Positions 20,258-32,710 of a stretch of 64,000 nucleotides of DNA are shown here, piece by piece. Numbering within the stretch: the first letter of the stretch is position 1; the number at the start of each line of letters is the position of its first letter. The stretch is taken from assembly GCA_963576725.1 (NCBI GenBank), contig OY755240.1:30935620-30999619 (forward strand), written 5' to 3'. The DNA is from Azorinus chamasolen (lineage: Eukaryota; Mollusca; Bivalvia; Cardiida; Solecurtidae). The translations under genes and the position numbers were made by a program. Under the pieces are notes generated by a model. That model was given only the letters and a program-made list of their open reading frames with translations, did no database searches and was not told the DNA's origin.

Positions 20258-22095
20258 TGATTTTCACACAGATCATATCGATGAATTCTGGCAATGCTTA
20301 ACATGTACATGAAAGTTCTTCCATAGCCGATTGAAACCATTATGATTCCAATATTAGTACAGATGAATCAAACATTCTTTCACCAACTGAAACATGCCAC
20401 CAGCCTTTACAGGGTAGTGCACCCAAGGCAAATCTAGAAACCCTTTAGAGCCATCTACCTCAAACATACATTCCACAAGAGTTGATAAGAAGCAGATCCT
20501 TCAACATTTTAAAATAATCACTGTTAACTGCCAATCGGTCAAAAATAAAATCTTGGTTTCTTTGCAATGATGTCCTCAGTAAAACCGGACATTGTTCTCG
20601 GTACTCAATCATGGCTCAAGCCACACATACAAAGCTCTAACGTCTTCACACCTGAATACAAGGTTGAAAGAAAAGCCCGTAAACGGTGTACAGGAGGTGG
20701 TGTTTTCATTCTTGTTTCAAATAAATTTGATAGCAACTCTGTAGAAAATCAGTATGACTCTGAATCAATATGGGTCCAAACTAAGCAAAAGAAGGGAACA
20801 CGATCTCTTTGTTTGCAGTGCATACATATCAGACGGAGATTTCACTATTTTGGATGACATCTGCAATACCACTTTAAAATACTATTGATACTTCTGAAAA
20901 CACTATTGTTATTGGGGGCGACTTTAACCTTGGCGACATCAATTGGAAAACACGCACAGTTAATCCAGGTGCTTCACACGTAGAGGATAGTTAACAATTG
21001 TTAAGCCTTGCTGACAGCTAGTCCAGGAACCAACACGTATCACTGACACAACCCAAAGTTTTCTCGATCTGCTGTTTACAAATAATTCCTACCTTGTTGA
21101 CAACACCAAAATGACCCCTGACTTTAGTGACCATTGTATTCCTTTCTAAGATATGATCTCCAGTCCTAGAAGTAATCTCAAAGAAAAACACAGCATATTT
21201 TTGTTTGATAAAGCTGACTGGACCAGCATAAAAATTAATTAACATCTTATGGAAACAAGCTTAAATCTGCTGCAAACACCCTAAATGTGCAAGGCATCTG
21301 TGGGACAGTTTCACATCTTTGCTGGATAAACTTATTACCAAACATGTACCCTCAAAATTCCTAACGTAAAACACCACTTACCATTGCTTAACACAGAAAT
21401 CAAAAAAATAATCAAACAAGAGACAGGCTCTGCTCCAATAAGAAAGGTAAAAATAACGCATTTCCTAGAATTAAACAATTCAAAGCTCTCATTCAGAAGA
21501 GAATAAGATAAGCTTATTGGGAGTATGTAAACATCATTGTATATGACACTTCCGAAGATAAGCAAGGCACCCAAACAAAAGGTTTTGGCGTTTTATCAAA
21601 ATCATGAAAAAAGATTCGTCTGGGGTAACACCTCTTAGAGAGGAGGGTTTATTAAGAAAAAATCCATCTGATAAGGCCAGTATTCTCAACCGTCAATTTT
21701 TCTCAGTATTTACAAAACCAGATAGTGGCTCTCTCCCAGACCTTGGTCAAATTCCCTTCCCAAACATGCATGACATACAGGTCACCGAAAATGGAGTTAA
21801 CAAATTGCTCAAAAACTTAAAACAGCACGAGGCAGCAGGTCCTGATAACATCAAGCATAGAGTCCCCAAAGACTGCGCAAAACAGATCGCAACCATCCCA
21901 ACTATTTCTTCAACAATTCAGTTACTTCTGGACAAGTACCATCAGAGTGGAATGAGGCAAATGTCACGCCAGTGTTCAAGAAGGGTGAACAATTTAAGGC
22001 AAGCAATTATAGACCAATTTCTTTGACCTGTATTGCTTGCACACTACTTGAACACACTGTAGTCAGTAACACTCTTGATCACCCATGATTCCCTG
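20258..22095 (+). pseudogene. LINE: end of ORF1, endonuclease and RT start
   Basis: Continues the LINE interrupted at 12,279. After the PHD end come 'FKIITVNCQSVKNKI' (start of an APE-type endonuclease), 'KPDIVLGTQSWLKPHIQSS', 'GGGVFILV', AYISDGDF, 'VIGGDFNLGDINWK' and DFSDHCIPF, then the pre-RT and RT start: 'GVNKLLKNLKQHEAAGPDNI', VPSEWNEANVTPVFKKGE, NYRPISLT. Many stops and frameshifts. The layout fits Jockey/CR1-like non-LTR elements. The catalytic RT core after NYRPISLT is missing, so the copy is truncated at about 22,095. Confidence 0.85.
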
Positions 22096-22124
22096 TTTTG
22101 AATAGCAGTTTTCAAGTCTATCTG

Positions 22125-23500
22125 ATGCCTAACTATCTGTTAATGAATGTTATTCTTGTACTAAGGAAATAAAGCTTAATAAATCGCCGGGTAGTGATGA
22201 ATTTACGGGGAATTTTATCTGAAAATAATGGTTAAGTATACTCGTTAAGTCTCTAAATTGTAGGTCGTATGACCAAATGTCCCTACTTCCAAAAACATCG
22301 GTGTTTTATCTTTTATTCACAAAAAGGGTCTGGAAAACCTTGAAACCTGGCTTCCTATTTTGCTTCTAGCTTTATATATAACCTACAATAAGCTACTAAA
22401 TATCTCGCTTAGAGATCAAAGAATTTAAAGATTTACTAGGTATAAGCGGTGTCATATTTTTTAAAAAAGGCTTTTGATACAGTCGAACACTCATTTATGA
22501 TTAAGGTTATTTAAAAATTGTGATTGGAAATTCTATTATTATCTGGTTGGAATCATTTTACGACAATATCACCACATATTATTATAAAAATTGCTGGAGG
22601 TCAGATCTTAAAAATCCGACAAGGGGCTTAAAACTAGGATGTTAGTTAAACGCGCTAGGTTATATACTTGTGGCAGAAATTATATCTATTAAATTACATG
22701 AATCAGAAAAGTGAAAAGGTGTAGAAATAGAAACTCGTAACGAGTAAATTAACTGCTTAAAGCTCGCTGATTATACCCCAATATTTGTTAAAAAACATAC
22801 AAGATGCCAAAGTTTGCTTTAGAAATTGTCGAAACATTCGGTTTATGGTGTTGCCTTTAGTTACTACTCATGAACAAACTCAATACAACCGATTTTCCCT
22901 TTTGGCATTGCTACTTTTGCTTTCGAAGGATCACCCACTTCCAAAATATATTATATTTAGGCCTCTGGATAATTACGAAAATGGAGAATGGATCTTGATA
23001 GACAGATGAAACACTCAGTTGAAAATATTGGTAATATTTAAATGTTCAAAATAAAGTACAAGCTCTTGGAACTACGTTTGGTTATGATAAATATACATGT
23101 AATATGTGTAACTAGGATAAATTATAGGCGAATGCAAAAAGACTATCAAAACTACTTTATTTATTCCATTCGTTAACATTGTCAAACGAAACAATAAAAT
23201 AGATATAAATTAATATTTGGGTTTCTATGGAATGGAAAAAAGAAATAAATCAAAAGGAAAACACTGATAGGTGCAAACATATATGGAGGTCTTAACATGA
23301 TCGATGTTGAAAGTTTTATTAAATCAATCAATTAAAATGGATAAAAGCCTTACTACACAAAACTAATGCAAACTGGAAAATGATCCCTAGGACATTATTT
23401 GAACAATTTGGACAAAACAATCCTTGTATTATAAATGAACATACATTTCTATATGCATTGGATCAGCCTGATCAGTGTTATAAAATCAGTTTTTCCGACA
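22125..23500 (+). pseudogene. L1/Tx1-like ORF2 relic
   Basis: Fragments 'CTKEIKLNKSPGSDEFTGNF', FKKGF.YSRTLIYD, 'IIIWLESFYDNITTYYYKNC', 'NPTRGLKLGC' and later 'YGGLNMIDVESFIKSIN', 'ANWKMIPRTLFEQFG' follow the order of L1/Tx1 reverse transcriptase and its C-terminal region. Heavily decayed and interrupted by a repeat at 22,850-22,950. Confidence 0.65.
22850..22950 (+). repeat. 'CAATAAAACCGAGTCTGC' interspersed repeat
   Basis: About 100 bp around 'aactcaatacaaccgatttt' and 'gctttcgaaggatcaccca'. Better copies: 32,912-33,005, 33,467-33,625, 46,965-47,065, 47,925-48,025 (plus) and 53,385-53,520 (minus). The core includes an AATAAA hexamer. Origin not recognised. Confidence 0.7.
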
Positions 23501-23569
23501 AATATGGAAAGGAACCCTTAAATAAAAAATAAAAGAAAATGTGTCCATGGGACACGGATGCCCCGACAG

Positions 23570-24090
23570 GGTTTTCTCATTTTCTCGTCACCACAATTCA
23601 ATCAAAGTGTCGGCAAACAAGAAGTAGATGAATGACAAACGTCAAAAGGGGAGACACGGTACAACTCACTATGATTACGCTTCAGGGTAAATATCAAAAC
23701 ATTCCAGCTTACATAAGCGGAGAAATCTTTCACGAACATTTCTGTCATTAAACAATCACAATAAACTCAATCAAGTGTCGGCAAATAGGAAGTAGATAAA
23801 TGACAGACCCGAAAATAGGGGACACGGTACAACTCTCTATGATAATGCTTCAGACAAAATATCAAATCATTCCAGCTGACACAAGCGAAGAAATATTTCA
23901 CGATTTTATTTTCATTAAACAATCACAAAAAATTCAATCAAAGTGTCGACAAACAGGAAGTAGATGAAGGACAGGCCTGAAAATAGGAGACACGTTACAG
24001 CTCATTATGATAATGCTTCAGACCAAATATCAACTTATTCTAGCTTACGCAAGCCAATAAATCTTTGACGGAAATTTCGGACGTACGGTC
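23570..24090 (+). repeat. three-unit tandem repeat, ~170 bp
   Basis: Units start near 23,600, 23,771 and 23,935 with 'caatcaaagtgtcggcaaac' and contain 'aggaagtagatgaatgacag' and 'gataatgcttcagac'. Followed by a short GTAC/GACG-rich tract and 'gcgcaagtcgcctaaaggcg'. Confidence 0.85.
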
Positions 24091-24385
24091 GTACGTACGT
24101 ACAGACGGACGAGGGTTAAACCTAATGCGCAAGTCGCCTAAAGGCGGGGGCATTAAAAGATTCGTGGTCAAAAAAGGTTAACACTGAAACTTGATTTCGA
24201 TGGATATAGCATATTAAAAAGTTTGATAACAAAGAATTCTATAAATAATCTTAATCAGTTCTTTTATAAAAATTATGCATCCGCAATATATGGAATAGAC
24301 CTTTCAAAGAAGATATAAATTGGAAACGCTTCATTACAGCATTAGGACAGTCTTGTAGCGGAAATCGTGTTAAACACTTCGAAAT

Positions 24386-25400
24386 CTTATTTCTTCTAAA
24401 AACTGAGACAAAAGAGACGATTTTGATTTTAATATTGTAAAATTCCCTCATCTTGAAGAGGATGTTTCCCGTGTCCCATCTTACGGGATTTATATATCTC
24501 AACTTATTCGTTTCGATAGAGCTTGTTCCTCTATTGATGCTTTTAATAGTCGACATCTCATTTTAACAGGAAAATTGCTTAAGCAAGGGTATAGATAGCA
24601 CAAACTAAACAAAACGTTCTTTAAATTTTATTATCGAAATCTCTCACTTAATGGCAAGTACAGATGTAATCTGACGGCACTCCTGCGACACGGTATTTCA
24701 CATCCTGAGTTTTATAGTGATGTGATTTACAAACTTCGTAAATTTATTGGACATTACCATTTTCAAATATGTTAAAAAATCATTAAAAAGGATTATGATC
24801 CTATAGTACTACAACATACTGCATGACTGGTTGCTAACCTTTTTACAGTTGGCAATCACGCTGCCCTCTTTTTTATGTACGCCGACGAGACAGGTTTAGT
24901 ACTCTATGATGACGACCTCTTAAATCCGGACACGGAATGAGGTCGACGGATAGTCCTACCCTCGTTTATGTTGTACCCTTTATTACTTTTCTACAGTTAC
25001 TCTGTTTGCAGCTCATTCATTGAGTACACTAGCGATAGGTGGATACAGTTTGTTTCACTTAAATATGTTGCCGTTCTACATGCAATTGACTACTGTATTT
25101 GCCATGACAGTTGTTGTAGATTAGTCGGAGATACGTTTATTTGTACTGTTCGTCCTTTAGGGTTGGGATGGAATAAGTGTGGGGTTGGGTGTCCCTAAAC
25201 CGGTTTAATCTCCCAGTGACTACTGTCACTGAACGTTCCAATGCGGTACTTCCATCTTCCCCTACTGTTTGATTGCTTTGTCTTTGTGCGCCTCTTTGTG
25301 TTTTGGTAGTTATGTACATTTACTGTTTTCTTCTTGTGGTGCTGTACGGGCGGCTGTTTGTTTTGTATGTAGTGTTTCCTGATGTGACTCATAGTTGTAC
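24386..25400 (+). mobile_element. 5'-truncated Naiad PLE, subfamily A
   Basis: RT C-terminus 'KRDDFDFNIVKFPHLEEDV', SYGIYISQLIRF, 'NLTALLRHGISHPEFYSDVI' and 'KDYDPIVLQHTA', then UGA (24,824-24,826) where the full copy has Cys, then LVANLFTVGNHA. Other stops (a UAG in GYR*HK) show decay. SECIS and most of the tail follow. A second small tail scrap is at 25,495-25,590. Confidence 0.85.
24897..24958 (+). promoter_or_regulatory. SECIS hairpin of Naiad A copy
   Basis: Quartet UGAU/GGAU. Helix II is paired more fully than in the 15.7-kb copy (CGACC with GGTCG, no internal mismatches there), AAA bulge, and mini-stem TCCG/CGGA where other A copies have TCCA/TGGA: a compensatory A:T to G:C change. 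Helix I is weakened on the 3' side. Confidence 0.8.
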
Positions 25401-25494
25401 TGTGATTAAATGGAAACTAGAAAAAGATCTATACTGCAATATTTGTAATTGTTTAGAAGATTATGAATACTTTTGTTTCTAAAATACAATGCTG

Positions 25495-25590
25495 TCTCGT
25501 GTTTGCTGTATTTTCTTCTTGTGATGTTGTTCGGGCGTTTCTGTATTTTGAATGTGTTTTTCCTGCATGACTCATACTTGTAACAGTTTT
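25495..25590 (+). mobile_element. Naiad tail scrap
   Basis: 'gttgttcgggcgtttctgta' and 'tcctgcatgactcatacttg' repeat the terminal part of the Naiad 3' UTR just after a more complete copy ends. Confidence 0.7.
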
Positions 25591-26926
25591 AAATCATGCA
25601 TTCAATAACATGCATTCATTAACAACATCCATACTAGGATATAAAATAAATGGCACTCGTTTTAATGATGTGAACAGGGTTCTCAACCTAATAACATTTG
25701 TATCTATAACGGATATTACACACATTATAAGAGAAATGTATATACTATGATAATAAAGCACTATTTGTTAAATAATTCAAACTCGTGTATTCCTATTTGA
25801 TGTCTATATTCTCCATATATTTGGTTAAATTCAATAAACATTTACTATGGATATGAAATGGTATACCCTTTCATTACTGAACATAATTATGTGGTACTGT
25901 TTATATTTTAAAATGTAGATACTATGAGAAAATATATAATACATACTATAATAAGAAAGCAACATCCTGTATAGTTTTGCGTTTCCCGACTTATGTTTAC
26001 TTTAAAGATGTATGCTGCGAAAATTTCCACAAATTTTGCGTTTCGAACTGACTTCAGAATTGAAATCTATGTACCTTAACGCTTATTTAACGCTAAACAG
26101 CACGTTCAGTAAATGGTTGTTTTTGTCGAAAAACTAGAAAAATGGATTGCTACGGAAACCAACGGAACAGCTTTTGCCATTGGCCGGAATCTGTCGTAAG
26201 ATTAAAATTTTTACATAACGGAAATAATCATTCGATGTACCTGTATGAGTTTGACCGTTATATTTGATTGACACGGTATATTTAGCTTATTTGCATGTAA
26301 ATTATATGTGGTAAGACGGGCATATTGCCTTTTTTCCTGAATAAAACCTATTATGTAGGCCGGCAACTAGTGTCAGCCATTGTACATGTAGTAACAACCT
26401 TATTTATATTCAAAGCGTTGTTCCGAAATAGAATCGGGACTTAGCCGAAGATGTCCGCTGATTCCCCTACAAAATCCCCGTTTCTAAAAAGGAGGCTCAT
26501 TTTAAAGAATTTATCAATATTCGGATAGCGATAATACTTGGCTGAACGAATATAATTATCCTGTCAGAAAATGGGTTGTAAGCATTATTTTCATTATATG
26601 TATACCTATACAGCTTCTGGTGTTGATTGATTAATACGAAAAATGCGCATAATACATCTTTATCTTTAGTATCTTCTTAATTTCTGGGGCAGTATAAGAA
26701 TTTGCTTTGATTAATCGTGAAGGATTGATTACTTTCGTGTACATGTATATGATAGTTGCTTTTTGGACACACAGGACTATTCTGAAGGTTAAGTGTCTCT
26801 TAAATTTTGACGATTGAGATTGTAGTTTTGGTTGAAAGGTGTCTTCTTGATAGTGGCTGTGGATACTTTGTGCTTGGTAGCATAGGAATATAGATAAATT
26901 ATGCACTTTTTCTTTGTAGGGAAAAG
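25591..26926 (+). other. AT-rich region upstream of the host gene
   Basis: No ORF or repeat recognised. It presumably holds the promoter and 5' UTR of the gene starting at 26,927, but I cannot place a transcription start. Confidence 0.35.
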
Positions 26927-28117
26927 ATGAAAACTAACATCTTTGGGTCTTTGGTAATAGGCCTCGTGTTTGTTACATTTGGAGAGGATATTACAACAGA
27001 TGAATACAATGAGCTCAGAAACAACTTTGGACCTGCCTATGACACAACTGCTACCTTTGACGACAATGTTTATGCTCTTCAGTCAATTTTCTGTCCGGAG
27101 TCAACATTTTGTCCTGGAGATATTAGTCAAAAGTCGAAATGGGTAACTTATGCACTAAATGAAAGCAACGTAGCGTATAAATTAATTTTCAGCAACATGT
27201 CCACGTCGGTTTTTGAGGCAAGGCGGAGGCTCTTGAAACTATCGGAACACATGAAAGGGTGCTGCGAAGCGTGCTCCTGTGATAAGAACTGCGAGGAAAG
27301 ACAGAATTGTTGCCCTTTATCGATGAAAAAGAAGGCTGTCAAACAGAAAGAGTCAAATGTTTTACAAGAGTGTGTACACGCAAGCATTAATCAGAAAATC
27401 GACTATTCGGTGTTTTACGGACACTCTTATTATATGGTTGTTGACTGTTTTATTCCAAACACTTCAGATGAACAGACGCAAGAAAAATGCCGGAATCCAG
27501 ACAAAAACTATATGGATCATATTACACCTGTATATTCGCCCTATACGGACCGAACCTATCGAAACAAGTTCTGTGCTGAGTGTAACGATGACACCAATGT
27601 GATACCATGGCCATTGCGAATCATTCTGTCACCTTTAGCGACACTATCGATTTCTGAGTTCAGCTTTCCTCCTAATTCAACATATCTATACCAGCATATA
27701 ATCGACAACTATAGATATGGAGATATAGTCGCTGTACCGCCTGAGCAACTATACATCAATGTGGAGGATCCACTGTGTATACTGCAGGAAGGGTTACCCC
27801 TCCGTCAATGTAGCTCAAACCACTTAGTAATGAATGACTCTGTACAGGTCTTGTACGATGCATGCTTGAATGTTTACCAACAGTACAAATATTTGAGTAG
27901 GAAATATACTAATGTATTCTGCTATTTGTGCTCGTACAACTCTATTCCAACAGTAAGCACAGCTTGCAATTTGAATTCGAAAATAAATAAATACGGCATT
28001 CAAACTTTTACAGCCATTTTAGGTTTTGATCATTTGTTGGAACAAGACACACTTGATGTTGACAGCACTACATCGCCTATGACGTGTCGATGCGGTGATT
28101 ACTTTGATACCATGAAG
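26927..28117 (+). CDS. exon 1 of secreted/membrane Cys-rich protein
   Basis: 397 codons. Residues 1-19 form a signal peptide (MKTNIFGSLVIGLVFVTFG), so the protein enters the secretory path. A Cys cluster at about 111-130 ('GCCEACSCDKNCEERQNCCP') resembles a somatomedin-B-like or EGF-like module. Two similar modules follow: YRNKFCAEC (about 201-209) and YTNVFCYLC (about 337-345). NES, NMS, NST and NDS sequons suggest glycosylation. At 28,118 'aaggtatgt' is a good splice donor; the frame stays open only 9 codons more. The closest pattern I recall is the extracellular part of mollusc adhesion/secretin-type GPCR-like proteins, but I see no 7TM part, so function is unassigned. Confidence 0.75.
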
Positions 28118-28283
28118 GTATGTAAAATGTATTTCATCTTAACCTAACATGACTAATTGAATGTAACTTTCGACTACTCTTCTGTTGTTACAAGACTACC
28201 AAATGTAGACGTTTACGTTTCTGTGGTGTTCATGTGAAGCCGATTTCAAATGAAACTGATGGCTACATTCAGTCTTGAACAGT

Positions 28284-28506
28284 TTAACCCTTTACTCCAT
28301 TAATGCACATTTCTACGTTATTGCAAACAGAGAAGACCAAGTCCAGGGTCTGATCTGTTGGCTTTATGTAATAGTATAGATATGATTCTATAGTTTATGC
28401 TATGGCCTAGATTTCCTATGTTTATATGCAATGATTAATAAATACTCTAATCAATATCCATGGTGTAATTATTTCTGACATGTATAGTCATGGAGTAAAG
28501 GGTTAA
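28284..28506. mobile_element. TTAA-flanked MITE
   Basis: 'ttaaccctttactccattaa' at the left and 'catggagtaaagggttaa' at the right, with TTAA at both ends. Confidence 0.8.
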
Positions 28507-28693
28507 CTAAACTGTTGAAAACATTCAGTCTCGAACAGTGCTCTAGATAAGTTGCCTACCGACATTCAGACGCCCATTTTACTAAATATCTTAAAACTAA
28601 AAATATCATAAGTTCTTAGATATGACGAACGCAACTGGATAATTTCTGTGGCAGAGCTACAGATAACGATGCGTACGCCCAAATACCACACTT

Positions 28694-28800
28694 GTCATTT
28701 CTCCAACAAATCCTATACTGTGGCCATTCTATGGAATTGTTTCTTCGTGACGAGTCTATCGAGTGGTCACGGTAAAGGGTTTGTTGGAGAAATAAAGGAG
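28694..28800. repeat. foldback MITE, 'stop-clamp' family
   Basis: 'tttctccaacaaatcctata' and 'ggtttgttggagaaataaag' are inverted arms. It abuts the left target duplication of the next element. Confidence 0.75.
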
Positions 28801-28824
28801 CTATTCTTGAAAACGGGAGCCTTT

Positions 28825-30627
28825 GTAGACACGAAAATTGGGAAAAAAACGAGAAATGAAAAAAAACATTCAAATCCCGTTAAAAAAGCGGAACGAGAAA
28901 TGAAAAAGTTTTTCAAATCACGTTGAACGTTTTTGGCCGCGTAACGGAATTTGAATTTATTTTTAAATCCCTGGACCCTGTGCCTTTCGAATATTGTGTT
29001 TATTTAACAGAAAAATGAATAAAAAGATTTATATGAAATAACAACATACACTTGAATACAATACTAAAAGAGACTACATTATATGTATTAGTATTTATAC
29101 ATCATACTTTATATGAGTAATTATGAATTAAAACTGATTTATAGCTCAGACACTTCTATGTCACGATGCATATGCGATTTGTATCTTTTGTAGTTTGTTG
29201 TTTTTAGCACACCTGAGTATACTCAGTTGAGATTTTGTGATCGACCATCGCCTGGTGTCCGTCCGTTCACCCGTCCATTCGTCCGTCCGTGCTTTAAACG
29301 GCATCGCCTCCGACTTCACAAAGCAGAATGTAACTGTACATAAATGGTCTTAGTATAATAGTCTATCAAACCGATAAATAATTTGGAATCATGTTGAAAC
29401 CTGGCTGTCATGGAAACCAATATAAATCTTAAACAAACCGATGGTCGGAACTAACGATATTTGAAAGGAATAGTCTGCTATTGACCTTCTACCTTAATTG
29501 CTCAACTCATGTCGATATCTCAAAACATATGATAAGGACTGGTCAGGACTAGATTTTCTTATATAACAATACAGAAAACCTTTAACAACTTTCTTCTCCC
29601 AAATTGGTGTTCCAGTTTGAATGGAATTTGGTAGAGATTGTCGTTTGGCGATCTTTTATCAACATTGCTAAAACCATGCCGATACCCGAAAAAAATTGTC
29701 GCCTGGGGAGGGGTTAAATTGAATTGTATTACTAAAGGAGATAATACCTCCTTCTCTAAAACCGGTGGTCAAATCTGAATAGAATTTGGTAGAAATTAGT
29801 TGGCCTTCTTTATTGGCCTTCTTTCAAAATTGCTAAAATTAAGTCCCAGTCCCCTCACGGTCATATGTTTTGAGATAACAGTATGAGTTAAGCAATTTAT
29901 GCAGAAGGTCACTAGAAGACTATTCCTTTCAAACATACTGGTTTTAGACAAAACTATATTTAAAGCTTTATTTTGGTTTCCATGACAACCAAGGTTCAAC
30001 ATTTTAATTTAGCAGTTTTGTCAGACCATGATACTAAGATCATTTATGTACAGTTTGGTTACATTATGCCTTGTGCATTTGGAGGTGCCGTTTAAAGCAC
30101 GGACGCACTAAATGATGAATGGACGGATGGACGGGCACCGGATCAGAAAAAAACTAATCTGAGCATACTTAGGTGTGCAAATATCTGGAAACTACAAAAC
30201 AAGTTACTATGTTAAATCCCGGCTTTAAACAGACTCATGTTCATATGCAATATATATCTAGTGTCTTGTGCTAGAGCAAATCGCATGTCCATCGTGACAC
30301 AGATGTGTCATGCAGGAAATGCCACATACAGTTTCAGTTCATTATTACTAATATAAAGTATAATGTATGAATAATATATATAATATTTTTTCTGTTAGTA
30401 TTGTATTCAATCGATATGCTGCTACTTAATTATCTTATACATGTATTAACTTTTTTTAAAATTGTATTAAATGAACACAAAATACGATAGGCACAGGGTC
30501 CACGAAATTTGAAAATGTTTTCAAATTATGTTACATTTGAAAAAAAATATTACTCCTTACGATGTCCCCTTTTTTAACGGGATTTGATTTTTTTTCATTT
30601 CTCCTTTTTTTCATTTTACGTGTCTAC
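28825..30627. mobile_element. 1.8-kb foldback element, ~0.8-kb arms
   Basis: Termini 'gtagacacg' and 'cgtgtctac'; flanks 'gagccttt' and 'aagccttt' look like an 8-bp target duplication with one mismatch. Arms mirror each other through 'cacctgagtatactcag' (29,211) and 'ctgagcatacttaggtgtg' (30,160), and through (GTCC)n/(GGAC)n tracts. No transposase. Half of another copy is at 5,185-5,912. An 8-bp duplication would fit hAT-type mobilisation. Confidence 0.8.
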
Positions 30628-30934
30628 AAGCCTTTATTACACTAGAGTGGGCAAAAGCCATGGTTAACAACAGAGTAGGAAGATACTTTTGGTCGTCCGA
30701 TCTTGAATAAAACGGTCCCCGGACATTTAAGACAAATATAATCTTGCTGCAAATAGCAGAAGAATCGTTTAATTCAATCGTTAGACCTAAAAGGTCTCTC
30801 CATATAATGACCACTAACCCTGTTAGCAATTTGATAGACTGCGTTATGGCCCTTAGAAAACTTGTAAAACAGGGAATAAATTGCATCAGCTTCATATTTT
30901 ACTTCATGAAAATGTCTTTTTCATGCGTTGGCAA

Positions 30935-31010
30935 ACATAGTAGACCCTGATCAGACAGCCCCAGTAGGATCAGTTTGATCAATATCTACTCTGTTTGCTT
31001 ATAAAATTAT
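30935..31010. repeat. palindromic MITE core
   Basis: 'gcaaacatagtagaccctga' and 'tcaatatctactctgtttgc' flank 'ccccagtagga'. Same family as 10,955. Confidence 0.65.
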
Positions 31011-31584
31011 AATAGATCTGACTCTAACATCTTCTTTTTACATATGACATTATGAAATGTCATATAATAGATATATGACAAATGCGATTATAGAGCGTAT
31101 AAAAATGGGAAATTCAGAGAAATACAAAACATATCCCCAGTTCTTTCAATGTCATAAGTATTTTTCTTATTTTGCTGTATGTGTATTACATTATCCTGAG
31201 GTTATAAAACCTTTTTACTTGATTCTGAGATCATTCGCAAGTATCTGATTGCTCAGAGTTTGGAACTTGCTCAAATTCTGACCAATCAGATACTTTCGTA
31301 TGAACCCAAACTCAGACGCTGAAGTTCTACCATTTTCAGTTTCGTCGGGATGAATATGTCTTCTCGTAAAGTGTAGTACTTCGGTGATACTTCGTGTTGC
31401 ACTCTTAGTCTCTGTTTTACGAACAAGTTCGGATAATGGCTCATTTAAGCCTTTCATATTATATTTATGTAATTGCTAGAAATGTATACATTAAATTTTA
31501 CTTCCAAAATTGGTCTATGTATAATACTATTTTGTAGATAATTTGATATAAACCGTATCCAGTTATCCTCGACTTGAATCGCAT

Positions 31585-31834
31585 TTAACCCTTCTCTTGC
31601 TGAATTTTGAAATACATTTCTCCTTCTTTACCCATGCTGTGTTGTATATTTACATATATCTTCACTGTGTACAAGTATTTCGCTATGAAATCGCTGCTGT
31701 GGGGTGCACTGGTTGCACAATCAACTTGTAAATAGTGCAAACCCTGATGAGACAGCTCCTGCAGGAGCTATCTCATCTGGGTCTTCACTATTTACAGGTG
31801 GGTATATTGACGTGAATAGCAAGCGAAGGGTTAA
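31585..31834. mobile_element. TTAA-flanked MITE
   Basis: Inverted copy of 6,734-6,982: 'ttaacccttctcttgctgaa' on the left, 'agcaagcgaagggttaa' on the right, TTAA at both borders. Confidence 0.85.
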
Positions 31835-32381
31835 AAAAGCTTGGTCCAAGATGAGATGTCCGGTAACTCGATTCTCAAAAACGTCTTTGAAGTAAACATT
31901 GTTTATATCGAAAAAATCCAAATTTCGGCATTATTTTTACAGCAGATGAGGGTTAATAATGCTCAATGTAAATCAGTAATAAAGGGAGAAGATGAACTGG
32001 CTAAGTTGCATTTATAAAGCACTCTTGTTTTTAATATTGTTAGGTTTTGCATATCAACGTAAGAAAGATTGGATATGAACACAAACCGTTATGTGTGATA
32101 CGGAATTTTGAATTATTACGATTTTGTAAAATAAAACAAGTTTTACTGGTTACTGTGCTTAATATAAACTGAGGTCTGCCCTTATTCCAACAGAAAAAAG
32201 GAAAAGAAAAACAACATCAAATTAACCGATTTCAATTATACCCTTGGTACGTTGTGCGTTACACAAGATACTGTTAGCTACATCATTCGCTCCCTCCCCA
32301 GTACCACTGCAATTTCCCAACTCGAATAATGATATATGGGCAAGATATGAATATGTGACTAATTATATTTAGTTTCAATGT

Positions 32382-32520
32382 ACAGTAAAACCCCTCTTAA
32401 CCGCAATTCTGGTAGAAGGCTATAAATACTTTTAGGCAGGTGGTTGCGAAACTCAGGGTGAACGTTTTGCCTTTCAACCTGTAATAAGCTGCCACCTGTA
32501 TCCAAAATCAATATTCATGC
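32382..32520. mobile_element. mariner-type MITE scrap
   Basis: 'acagtaaaacccctcttaac' start, then 'aggcaggtggttgcgaaact' as in the longer copies. The right end is degenerate. A similar one spans 33,191-33,362. Confidence 0.6.
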
Positions 32521-32525
32521 TAAAT

Positions 32526-32710
32526 TTAACCCTTTCGCTGCCAAACTCTGTCGTCTGCTAACTTTGTTGTCTGCTACACATTTTTATTTTCTTCATTTTT
32601 GTTTTAAAAACATAGTAACAGTAAAAAGCAGTTTGGATTCTGCGTCTCATCTGGATCCAAACTGTTTGCATAGGTAATCACAGATCCGGCATTGGCAGCG
32701 AAAGGGTTAA
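32526..32710. mobile_element. TTAA-flanked MITE
   Basis: 'ttaaccctttcgctgccaa' and 'ttggcagcgaaagggttaa' are perfect inverted ends flanked by TTAA. The inner palindrome is around 'gtttggattctgcgtctc'. Confidence 0.9.

Noticed and set aside
30296..30345. Tiny Naiad terminus match ('gtcatgcaggaaatgccaca')
   Set aside because: Only about 25 bp inside a foldback arm; could be chance or filler DNA, too short to call.
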